The notes below the pieces were generated by a model. The model searched no databases. It was not told the origin of the DNA and saw nothing but the letters and a program-made list of their open reading frames with translations. A stretch of DNA of 64,000 nucleotides from Congeria kusceri (Eukaryota > Mollusca > Bivalvia > Myida > Dreissenidae). A program made the translations under genes and the position numbers. How positions within the stretch are numbered: the stretch's first letter is position 1; each line of letters starts with the position of its first letter. The stretch is taken from positions 86,057,951-86,121,950 of the forward strand of contig CM051027.1 of the NCBI GenBank assembly GCA_027627225.1, given 5' to 3'. Positions 45,710 through 56,400 of this stretch are shown here, one piece after another.

Positions 45710-47966
45710 CCCTTACTGAGCTGAATATGTATTTGGCTTATCAGCAGCCTGGTACTGATTATTTTTTGGAGAATTCCTGGTTTTACAGTCATGTTAGTTG
45801 ACCTTCATTTTCACCATTATATGTTTATCTTTGATATATAAAACCTATATAATATGTGTAGGTAATTGAAAGACGTACATTTTGACGCAACTTGTTTTCA
45901 CCTGTCGTTATTTTTACACCAGTACAGGTGAGATAAACTTATAAATACAGGTAAAATTCAACAAATGAACGATTTTATTAGCTTTATTATTAGAAATCTC
46001 TCTTTTTTATTTAATAAATAATAAAACAATGTCAGAGTACAACAAACAACTTGTAATTGTTAAATTTTGACATAAAATAGACAAAAATACTGCCTAATTA
46101 ACAATACAGGTAAATTGTTTTGACTGTCCATTATTGGTAAAGAGTAGCAACATTTTTCTTGAACAATGCATATTACAAAATACCCAGTTTACTCTGTAGA
46201 GCATCATTACATCAAATAATTGTTTAATATTTGTTTTTATTTATTAAAGATTTGATTATTTCATTATTAACAGGTATGCAAGGTAATTACAGGTAAATAC
46301 AGGTGTGTTATGATATGTACTGGTTATACTCCATATAAAGTTCATTTTGTTACACAACAAAAACAGTGTCTTCTGCTGCCAGTCTGTCAAACAGTATAGG
46401 GGAACTGTAGTAGTTGTCTGTGTACAAACAGTACCCTTTGTTTAGCAGGTTGGACTTCCTTAGCAAGCCCATTACAACTCCGTAAGAATGTCCGAGGGTG
46501 AGTTCGCTGTCCTCGGCATTAGGATCAGGGTCGTAATCTGCTCCTGTGTAAATGTCAAAGTCACACATGTAGCCTGACTTGCTTTCACTTAGCACATAGA
46601 GTTTCACTCCAAACCTGTCGGGCTTGTTTGGGATGTACTGTCTGAACCGTAGTCGTCCGTTCCATGGCACCATACCTTCGTCCACCACGATGTTGCGATC
46701 CGGAGTGTACGTGTTCCTGAAGCGAGCTGTTACCACGTCGTAGATGGACCTCACCTGAAACGACAGAATAACAAATATGTTACTTTATTGTTTTTCTTTG
46801 TTGAACTGATTGTATCTGTTGCTTTATGTGTTAAAAATTTTAAAAGAAAATTTCATACAAAATGTGAGACAATAATTAGGTACTGTTCGGTTATCGAAAT
46901 AGGCTGATAATTTGTTCATGTGACTTGTGTCAAATTTGAATGTAGATATGTAACATTGTTGTAAACACATATATGCAGAATAAATGTATAAACTTGTGGT
47001 ATGTTTTTATTTCAAGATGGCAAATAAAATATGCATGTAAAGTGTTTAGTTATGAATATATACACACCTTGTACAACGGATCGAAGCCTTCTTGTTCACG
47101 AGTGGGTGCTGTCCTGTTGTCTGCCAAATGCAAAAATGACAACAAAGACAGAAACCTGTCTGGTGGCATCATATGGCTGAACTCTGGAGTGCAGACCAGC
47201 TTTTCAGTAGACCAGTAATTGCTGAGTGCAGGTTTGTCAACGAGTCCCATAACAATGGTCATGCCCAGAAATTTTCGTATCTCAGGCCCAGTAGTGTCAT
47301 ACCAAGAGTTCATTCTCGAAAAACGAGACGGCTGCTTTTTGGCTCGTTGCTGTGCAAAATACTTATTCGTTTCGAATGCAATATGATCCATGTCCCCATC
47401 ATTCAGAAACAACGAGAAATAGTCTAATGGAACTGAATCGATCTCCAAATCAACGCACAAACCACTTTCTGCAACGAATGGTGGTACCAAAGGTTCAACA
47501 ACACTCGACGACCAATTTGCTAACATGTCACTTGGAGACTCTCTGTCGCCTTCAAACTGGTTAGCATCGTATTCTGGTAATTGTCCAGGCTGTACATCAC
47601 GTATATCTTGCTCATCAAACCCTTCAAATTCCTCAAAATCACAATCGCTGTCCGAATTACCAAAGAATAGTTCTGCATCAAAACTAACGTCCGCCATTTT
47701 CTTTGTCTCGTTTTGGTCTGAATTTCAAGGCTTGTTGATTTTACATTTCGACGTCATAAAATCAAAAAATAAAGACCAATCATATCGTTTCAAATTAGGG
47801 AAGACCTTTTTTCATTGGTTAATACTGAAAAATACCGATGACATAAATCGGGGAAACTCCCGGAACTACTAAAATTAGACCACTATTGAAAACAAGTATA
47901 CTCGGTTCCCATTCGTACTGCACTAAATCCCGGACCCGAGTTTACCCGGTTCCCGCGCAGTAAGGG
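45710..47966 (-). mobile_element. piggyBac transposon with exact TTAA borders
   Basis: The 2257 bp element is flanked by TTAA at 45706-45709 and 47967-47970. Its ends are CCCTTACTG and CAGTAAGGG, perfect 9 bp inverted repeats that start CCC as piggyBac ends do. It sits in a family A unit whose empty form reads 'agacttaaatagcaaaatg'. It encodes a piggyBac-type transposase on the minus strand. Confidence 0.92.
46350..47697 (-). pseudogene. piggyBac-derived transposase, 3' truncated
   Basis: Exon 1 is 47697-47068 (210 codons from ATG). A 313 bp GT/AG intron follows (47067-46755), then exon 2 is 46754-46350. They join in phase to read DPLYKV-RSIYDVV, the conserved motif before the piggyBac catalytic core. 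The N-terminus is acidic (residues ~15-35). Exon 1 has the ETNKYFAQQ and FLGMTIVMGLV core motifs. Exon 2 has the first catalytic Asp in VVDEGMVPWNG (residue ~235) and the second in YTDNYYSSPIL (~323). The frame stops at TVFVV, about where GTxRxNRKG normally follows. The third Asp and the C-terminal Cys-rich finger are missing; the 640 bp to the left end of the element is AT-rich with no matching frame. At ~344 residues, against 550-600 usual, it is unlikely to be active. Another 3' exon beyond a GTGTAA donor cannot be excluded. Confidence 0.88.
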
Positions 47967-48812
47967 TTAATTGCAAAATGACTTTAAAAATCTTCTCCTC
48001 AGAAACTGCAAGGTGCAGAGGTTTCTTATTTGGTATGTAACATCATATAGTAGTCCTCTACAAAGATTGTTCAAATTATGCCCCTGGGGTCATAACTGGT
48101 CACGCCCTGGGGGTCGCATGGCTTATATCAACTTTAATAGCAAAATGTCTTAAAAAATCTCCTCTGAAACCAAGGCCCAGAGGTTTCGTATTTGGTACAT
48201 AACATCCTCAAGTGGTCCTCTACAAACATTGGTAAAATCATGCCCCATGGGTCAAAACTGACCACACCCCAGGGGTCACATGGTTTATATAGACTTCAAT
48301 AGCAAAATGACCTTAAAATTCTTCTCCTCAGAAACCACAATGCCTAGAGGTTTCATATTTGGTATGTAATATCCGTATAGTGGTCCTCTACAAATATTGT
48401 TCAAATTATGCCCCTGGGGTAAAATCTGGTCACGCCGTGGGGGTCACATGGTTTATATAGACTTAAAGAACAAAATGACTTTAATAATCTTCTCATCTGA
48501 AACGGCAAAGCTCACAGCTTTCCTATATTTGGTACGTAACATTGCATAGTGGTCCTCTCCAAAGATTGTTCAAATTGTGCCCCTGTGGTCAAATCTGGTG
48601 GCACCCCGAGGGGTCACATGCTTTATATAGACTTAAATAGCAAAGTTACTTTAAAAATATTTACCTGAAACCGCAAGGACCAGCGATTGTTCAAGATTGT
48701 TCATATTATGCCCCTGGGATAAAAAATAAGCCACGCCTCAGGGAAGCAAATTCCAATTGGGTTTCAAGGTCTCAGGTGAGCGTCCTAGGGCCCTCAGGGC
48801 CCTACGGTTGTG

Positions 48813-49678
48813 TATTATGATGTAATTATGATTCCAAAATTGTCGACCACTGTTGTGGTGGGAAATAATGCCACACTTACGTAGTTGTTATTGCTTACTT
48901 ATACGGTATTTGTAATGAATTTTGGTATGTGGTTTTAGGGCCCGCAAATTTTTTGTCCATGCGTCCGTCTGTCCGTCCATCCGTCCACATTTTTCATTTT
49001 TTTCTTTCATAACTTCAAAACTGTTTCATCTGTTAATTTGAAACTTCATGGATGGATAGATCTCATTAAGGAGAAGTGCAATGCACAAGAACCATTACTC
49101 TGCCCTTCATGGTTCTGGAGTTATTGCCCTTTGTTAATTTTCCATACTTCGTTTTTGCCTGGAGAATAACTCTTAGACTATAAGAGATATTAAATTGAAA
49201 CTTCATAGGTAGATAGATCTCATTGAGGAGAAGTGCAGTGCACAAGAACAGCTACTCTGCACTTCATAATTCTGGAGTTATTGCCCTTTGTTAATTTTTC
49301 ATTTCAGACGGAGTCAACTATTGGTTTCAGCTCTCTAACTTGAGAACGAATTGAAATATTTTAATGAAACTTCATCCATAGATACCTTATATCGAGACCT
49401 GGCTTGGGATTACATAGGGAGTGGATGGGGTCACTGTCACGGTCACCTTTACACAAAATATGTAAACGGTTTCCGCTCAATTACACGAGAATGAATTGAG
49501 CTATTGTAATTCAACTTCATACAAAGATACCTTTTATCAGGACATCGCTTGGAATTGCAGAGGGGGTGGGTGGGATCAAGGTCAAGGTCACCATTACTAA
49601 AAATAGAAAAACGGTTCTTCACCTTCAAACATGCTATTATTCGGGGTTGCTGCCACTAATGTGACACAGCTCTAGTCT
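48813..49678 (+). repeat. family D-like units plus a family C array fragment
   Basis: 48955-49300 holds two units of the family D type ('aagtgcagtgcacaagaac', 'ggagttattgccctttg'). 49320-49620 holds about two family C units. The end at ~49655-49678 reads 'gtgacacagctctagtctg', close to the hairpin+CTAGT end seen at 20414-20438. Confidence 0.6.
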
Positions 49679-49963
49679 GTTGTTTAAAAAGGCCGATGTT
49701 TACACTGACGATTACAGTATTCACATTATTTTCACAAAATAAACATAAATACAAAGTTAAAAGTTGTTCCATAATCCATATAACCAAGAGTGAATGATCT
49801 AACATTATCATTTCACTCAACCTAGAGTAAAATGATTAGGTTATCATTCACTCATTTTCCACTCATTCACCACATAGCATGAAATAAAATGCTCATCATC
49901 TTGTTCTGACTATACCCCTACAACATGGGCTGTCATTCCTGACTGTCCGAATGCCAATAAAAT
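49679..49963. other. unique AT-rich DNA
   Basis: Contains a short inverted repeat around 49795-49850 ('gagtgaatgat...atcattcactc'); no gene. Confidence 0.45.
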
Positions 49964-51833
49964 AATGCTCCCCATTGAAGATGGCGGGGTATATTGGTTT
50001 GCTAATGTCGGTTGGTCTTTTGGTAGACCACTTGAATTTCCGCTCTCTGCGTCCAACAATTTTCTTCCGATCATTACTAATCTAAATGGAAATGTTTTGG
50101 GGCATAATTTCTTGGCCAAGTTTGATAATCAGCCATATCGCCCCAGAAATTTTTGAGTTATGGCCCTTGAATTATTCAAAATTGGCCTTTTAGCTGCTTC
50201 CGCTCAATTTAAAGTCCAACAGTTTTCATCCAATCTTTGCCAAACGTCATGAAAATATCTCGGCCAAGTTCTATAATCAGTCAGATTGCCCCAGGAATTG
50301 TGGAGGTGTGGCCTGTGAATGATCTAAAATTGGCCTGTTTAGCCATTTTCACTCTTTATGTCCTATAATTTCATTCAGTTTTCACAAAATTTCATGAAAC
50401 AGTCAATGGGCATGATGTCTCTGCCAAGTGTGATAATCAGCCAAATCGCCCCAGCAAATTTTGGCCCTTGAATGATCTAAAACTGGCCTTTTTAGCTGTT
50501 TCATTTCTTCAAGTCCAACAGTTTTTAGACTGTTTGTGCAAGCCAACAGGATTTAGTAGTGGTATTCAGAAATCGGTCTTGAGGGAACTACTTCTTTACT
50601 TTGCAGGCTACGAGTCAGTAAATCGATAAATTACTGCGCTTCGCTTGCTGAGCAGTGAGGCTTTCTGTTATCAATGCTACTTTCTATGAATAGATGGCAA
50701 GAAATAGATCTGACTTAAAACACTAAAAACAATAATAATACTCCATTTAGTCCACATCTACAAGTGAATTCATGTTTTATCTATTCACATAGGTTTTGTA
50801 GCGTATCTGTTTGTGCTGTTTACTGGTTAACTGCGTACGTATGACATCATATTGCATAAGTTTGACTCAGTACATATAGCGGAGCCATCGTAACCACTCG
50901 CTTGACCATTGCTATTGTTTTTGACGTATGCATAAGAATTGTGGAAAAGTATTGTACTTATAAAGAGAGTTTTGAATGTATTTCACTAATTTAACTTATT
51001 TTTAATTAAATTGGTATTTACTGAGCGTAGCGCTTGTGATAAAAAGCACCGAACATTGATTCAAACTTATACGGTACATTGACAATTTTTACCCGTTGTA
51101 GATTGACTTGTATGCATATAATTCCTCCCACACATTACAAAACATAATGATGAGAATGTCGTAGATCAATAGCATTGACGCGCGCTATGTAAGTTTTAAT
51201 TTGCAAAAGACAGTGGCATGGATCTCCATCTTCAATTAGGTCAATACCAGATTATACCAATTTATTTTAAGACAAATACAGTGTATAGTTATGAGTTTCG
51301 ATATTTGTTTTGTACAAATGATATAATAGACAGGTGACTTACTCCAATAAATGTTCCTATAATATGATAACAATACTCTCATAATTCATTTTGCTTTTAG
51401 TTACTTTTCTCGCCAACAGTCTTTCTACGCTGTCAGCGTTTTGTTTATCTGATCTTCACAAACTTGGTGGAAATCATTGTTGGCAAACTATAATCAACCA
51501 AATCTTCACAGTTACTGTGGAGTTATGGTCCTTAAATTATATAAAATTAACCTTTTCAGCTGTTTCTGCTCCGTAAGATTAACCGTTTTCATCTAATCTT
51601 CACCAAACTTAATGAAAATGTTTGAGGTTATAGAAAATTAGCCAAATTTGATGATAAACCAAATTTCCCCTGAAACTGCAGAGTTATGGCCCTTGACTTA
51701 TTTAAAATTGACCTTTTTATCAGTGTCTGCTTCCTATTTACAACAGTTTTTATCTGATCTTCACCAGAATAGATATTTTAAAGATTGCTTTTAACCCAAA
51801 GGGGGCATAGCTGTTTTACAAACAGCTCTTGTT
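49964..51833 (+). mobile_element. family C cassette with a 3' end, interrupted
   Basis: The start ATGCTCCCCATTGAAGATGG matches the family C hairpin start. The end has the inverted counterpart AAAGGGGGCAT at 51798-51808, then the hairpin AGCTGTTTTACAAACAGC and TCTTGTT to 51833. Units of ~155 bp carry 'gagttatggcccttgaat', 'aaattggcctttttagctg' and 'ccaacagttttcatc'. Unrelated DNA from ~50535 to ~51395 separates two blocks of units; its borders are not resolved, though 51398-51440 shares a ~45 bp stretch with 63218-63262 ('ctcgccaacagtc...'). Confidence 0.68.
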
Positions 51834-52365
51834 GTCCTTGATCATGTTATTACTGGTAATATTGTTAATACTTGTTTTGCCATATTTTAATATTAGCTAA
51901 CTTTCCATTGAACATGCAAGTGCAATAGATTTACACTATTTAAAACCTTGCATTCAAATGGAATTTTGTGTATATTTTGTTACAATCAAAATGACTTGTA
52001 CTGGGTCCAACCTTCAGATGTGTTCACTTTGTATTAAAAAGACTTATTGATACAATAATTAATTGTAAATAATTGAGTTGCTTTCCAACATATTAATCAT
52101 GTCACAACGGATGCAAGATACAGTAGACTCTCCGTTCCAGAGGCGACCCTAGGTTGTTTAGTACCCTTTGGGAAGCATCTATAGTACCACGGTCCTCAGT
52201 TTAACATCAAACACAAAAGACGAGTTAATATAGTAATGTGTAGCGGGAGGTCGAAAGTGTGACACCCAGAGTTGTTTGGTCAGTACTGGCATTAACAATA
52301 CTAGACCACGAATCCGCTACAGTTTCATATTTCGTTGGTTACAGAATTCTTTGTGGCCACATTTT
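51834..52365. other. unique AT-rich DNA
   Basis: No supported feature. Confidence 0.4.
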
Positions 52366-52800
52366 AGGTCTTGTAATCATTGAAAAGTACCTCAAAAACA
52401 GCAAGTGCTTGTCCTACATTGAACAATTCTGCATAGCCCTCTTGTAATCTTTGAAAAGTACCTCAAAAATAGCAAGTGCTTGTCCTACATTGAACAATTC
52501 TGCATAACCCTCTTGTAATCATTGAAAAGTACCTCAAAAGCAGCAAGTGCTTGTCCTACATTGAACAATTCTGCATAGCCCTCTTGTAATCATTGAAAAG
52601 TACCTCAAAAACAGCAAGTGCTTGTCCTACATTGAACAATTCTGCATAACCCTCTTGTAATCATTGAAAAGTACCTCAAAAGCAGCAAGTGCTTGTCCTA
52701 CATTGAACAATTCTGCATAACCCTCTTGTAATCATTGAAAAGTACCTCAAAAACAGCAAGTGCTTGTCCTACATTGAACAATTCTGCATAACCCTCTTGC
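52366..52800. repeat. 71 bp minisatellite, six units
   Basis: Units begin CTCTTGTAATCATTGAAAAG and end ACAATTCTGCATAACC, with starts at about 52368, 52439, 52511, 52582, 52653 and 52725. They are nearly identical; a variable position reads AACAGC, AATAGC or AGCAGC in different units. Confidence 0.92.
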
Positions 52801-53284
52801 GCTCATACCATCAAGCTAAAATACTGTTCTTCAGATGTAGATCAGATTACTATATATTTGATTACCTATTTATTTAGTTAAGTTTAGCAGGAAGAATAAT
52901 ATTATCATGAAACTTATATTCTACTATGCCCAAATCTATTCTTGGTGAACTAATGATTTCTTTACTCAAATAAACAAAAAAATGTAGTCTAGAAAACAAT
53001 ATTCATTATAGAACAGCTATTGCTATCAGTATATATAATAGTGAACAGTCATTATAGAGCAGCTATTGCTATCAGTATATATAATAGTGAACAGTCATAT
53101 ACCTCATTAAACTCAACAACATTAAAATTTGTTCATAGACTTCTGTTTGTTAATCTCTTTTTGTATGAATCATTTAAATGTTATATTACGTGTTTTCATT
53201 ACTGTTTTATATCATTCATTGAGGTAACTATTGACTATCTAAATTCTTCAAAGAGTGTCAGTAAAAAATACAAATAATTGACTA
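52801..53284. other. AT-rich DNA with a 46 bp direct duplication
   Basis: The phrase CATTATAGAACAGCTATTGC through 'ataatagtgaacagt' occurs twice in tandem at 53004-53096, differing at one base. The frame 53020-53277 starts in it and has no known domain. Confidence 0.7.
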
Positions 53285-54600
53285 GAAACAAGAAATGTCA
53301 TTAAAAAGACAATTGGCGTTGACATTAATATTGAGATATCACTTTTACCCTAAACATAATACAAGAGGGCTTAGATGATTGGTTACGTGGCTTCTCCGAC
53401 CCCAAGTTTTTCGGTCCTCACCTAGACAAGGCGACTTCTCGGACCCCAGATTTTTTGAAAACCATAAGAAAACTTCTCAGATCCCAAAACTAATGTGTGA
53501 TTAATTCAAAATTATTAATATTTGTACCGTAAATAAACCGATCATACCGCCGCATGTTTTCACCAGTGATACATGAATAACCTAAATAATTTACGTTAAC
53601 ATCATTATTATATAAATGTGTCAGCCAAATTTAACAAATTAACAATGTACGAAAATAATTGTAATGTACCCTACCTTCGTCTTGGAAGTTATCTATGCAT
53701 AATACATACACATTTCGAAGTCAATTAATCATTTATACTGTGTACTAGTATCCTAATGAATAGCAATCTTCAAAGAACATTCAGCGCATTTGAAATAATG
53801 ATGACTTCCATTTTTGATAACACAAACATAAAATTTCATTAGACTTTGGCAATTTAAAATTATATTCGGTAGGAATTGTGATGTATCAAGGGTTTCTGTG
53901 TATAATTGGTATTGCAAATAATGTATTTATGCTACGAAAATGAAGTAAAAGTAACATGAATAACATTTCGACGCATTCCGTTACTTATTTCACCACATTT
54001 TATTTATTGAAAGATATCTTTTTATAGGTTGAATAACATCTACTGGAGAAGTTGATAGAAATGTGCAATTCTATTTAATTCTTAATAGAACTCAACTGCC
54101 ATTCAATTTCAAATTAACATGCACAGTAAGTTTATAAACATAAATTCCCCATTTATTGAAATATTTGCTCTTATAATTCTCTGGATGCTAACTGATGCAT
54201 GTATATTATAACAGCTACTCACCAGCAGTTTAATGGGCGCTAATTTTAGAAGGATCATGAGTGTGTTGAACTCACTAGAATCAATTGTTATTTATAGAGC
54301 GTGCTGCTAGGCTAAACAAAACAGTGGATTAATACTGAGAACGAATATAATATTCTGTTCTTTACAAACAACGAGTAAACATGTTCATAATTATGTTCAG
54401 TTCTAGAGTGTCTGTCGAAGATATGTTTATAACTTTATTAAAAAACCGCTTATGTAAACAATTATGTACATTTTAATCCCCAAAAGTATGCAACAGTTGT
54501 TGGTATACATTAAACCATTGTTGTAAGTTTGCATTCCCTAAAAATAGAAAATTTGCCAATTCTATTGGCATTCAATTTTCCCACTGCATAATTATAGCAA
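53285..54600 (+). repeat. family E repeat, copy 2
   Basis: It begins 'acaagaaatgtcattaaaaa', contains 'cttctcggaccccagattt' and 'caagggtttctgtgtataat', and ends 'ttttcccactgcataatta'. Copy 3 follows directly in the same direction; copy 1 (30310-31700) is inverted. No coding potential seen. Confidence 0.75.
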
Positions 54601-55855
54601 ACAAGAAATGTCTTTAAAAAAGACACTCTGCATTGAAATTAATATTGAGATGTCATTTACAAATTACCTAAACAGATGGCCAAGATGATCAGTTACTTGA
54701 CTTCTCAGATCCCAGATTTTTTGGTCTCCACCAACATTAGGAGACTTGTTGGACCCCAGATTTTTCGGACACTATAAGAAAACTTCTCAGACCCAAAAGT
54801 TAATTTGAGATAAATTTATTAATTTAAAAATTAAATAAAATTATCATTAATATATATGCCGTGAATAAATTAATTATACAGCTCCATGTTTCCACCATTG
54901 ATATATGAATAACCAAAATAATTTAGGTTAACATAATTGTTATCTGAATATGTCAAGCCAATTTAACAAATTAACAATGTAAGAAAATAATTTTATGTAT
55001 CAGACGAGTCTAGATAGTTATTTATAGTACCGGTAATATACCATTCATGTTAATTATTTAATATAATAACGATTTGAAGTGAAATAAGCATTTATACTGT
55101 GTATCCCAATAAAAAGCAAAAGTCAGGGAACATTCAGCGATTTTGGAGATGTTACGACTTTATTTTTGATAACTCAAACATAAAAATTCATTAGACTATG
55201 ACGATTTTAAATTATATCAGTAGAAATATGATATATCAAGGGTTCCTGTGTATAATTAGTATTGCAAATTGTGTATTCATGCTATGCAAATAACAATTAA
55301 ACATATTCCGAATCTTCTTTCATAACATTTTATCGATAGAAAATGAAGCATTTTTTTACAGATTAAATAACGTCTACTTGAGAAGTTGATAGAAAGATAC
55401 AATTATAAATAATCCCTAATAAATTGTAACCACAATTTTAATTCAAATTAACATTAAGTTAGTTTACCGCTTATATAAATGTAGGCTGAACAAAATTGTT
55501 ATTTCGTTACGTGAATGAATATAGCATTCTGTTTATGGCAAACAATGAGAAAATATGTTCATAATTAGCCTCAGTTCGAGAGTATATGTCGAGGATATGT
55601 TTATAACTTCATTTTTAACTGCTTATGTAAACAATAATGTAAATTTTTAATCCCCAAAAGTATGCAACAGTTAATGGTATACTTTAAACCATTGTTTGAA
55701 GTTTGCATTCCCTAAAATTAGAAAATTTGCCCTATTCTGTTGGCATTCAATTTTCCTACTGCATAATTATCTCGAGCAATCTAGGTCAAAAGTGATCTTA
55801 GACAGCTACACCGAAAAATCTAGGTCAAAAGTGATCTGAGACAGCTACACCGAAA
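54601..55855 (+). repeat. family E repeat, copy 3, with a 39 bp terminal duplication
   Basis: It starts 'acaagaaatgtctttaaaaa' and runs in parallel with copy 2. At its end the phrase 'atctaggtcaaaagtgatct' through 'cagctacaccgaaa' is present twice (55779-55856), followed by a poly-A run of about 12 bases. Confidence 0.75.
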
Positions 55856-55856
55856 A

Positions 55857-56400
55857 AAAAAAAGGACCTGGTGACTTTTAATAGAGGCATCAAGTACATG
55901 AAAGGTGACAGATTACTCCAAGACAGTATCATGCATGTAGCATGCCACATTTCAAACCCATGGGAGTTATACTGTTGCAAGATACAATTCATATCTTCTG
56001 CTGTGCAGACTGTATCATATGCTTCACACTGAGGCACTGTCATTTTAGATTACAGCCTGTACACAATTTTCCAACAGTATAAGAGTAGGAAAAGACCAGG
56101 AATTGTGTGCAGTTTTACGCCCGGAAAATCAGAATTACCGTTCAGTAACATGTAGTGAGAATTTAAATATTACTTTTGGAAAAGAACTGGAATTTAGGTG
56201 GAATACGCTTGGAAAATGACACGGAATATTAAAATGAGCAGGAATATTTTTCAACCAGAATAAAAAATTACGCCTGGAAAATGACACGTAAAATTTAAAA
56301 GATCAGGAATTTTTTCCAACCAGAATTTTAAATTACGCCTGGAAATTAACTTTATTTACAATCTAATACGCATCATATCTTCCTGTAAAAATGTTGTACA
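55857..56400. repeat. ~67 bp tandem repeat in otherwise unique DNA
   Basis: Three units with 'acgcctggaaaatgacacg' or close variants at about 56205, 56273 and 56335 are followed by 'aggaatttttttccaaccag'. Similar words recur at 60740-60830 and 61455-61475. The frame 55825-56043 has no known domain. Confidence 0.55.

Larger units (their letters stand above)
43685..48812 (+). mobile_element. family A cassette carrying two nested transposons
   Basis: The start is AGCTCACCGGAGCAC and the end is CTCAGGTGAGCGTCC, then GGGCCCTCAGGGCCC. Units like those of 31734-33150 ('tagtggtcctctacaaag', 'gcccctggggtcaaaac') occur before 44164, at 45640-45709 and from 47971. The two insertions (44169-45635, 45710-47966) split one array; deleting each with one target copy restores the unit consensus across the joints. 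Confidence 0.8.

Noticed and set aside
47173..47872. Plus-strand frames of 70-115 residues
   Set aside because: They are antisense shadows of the piggyBac transposase exon 1.
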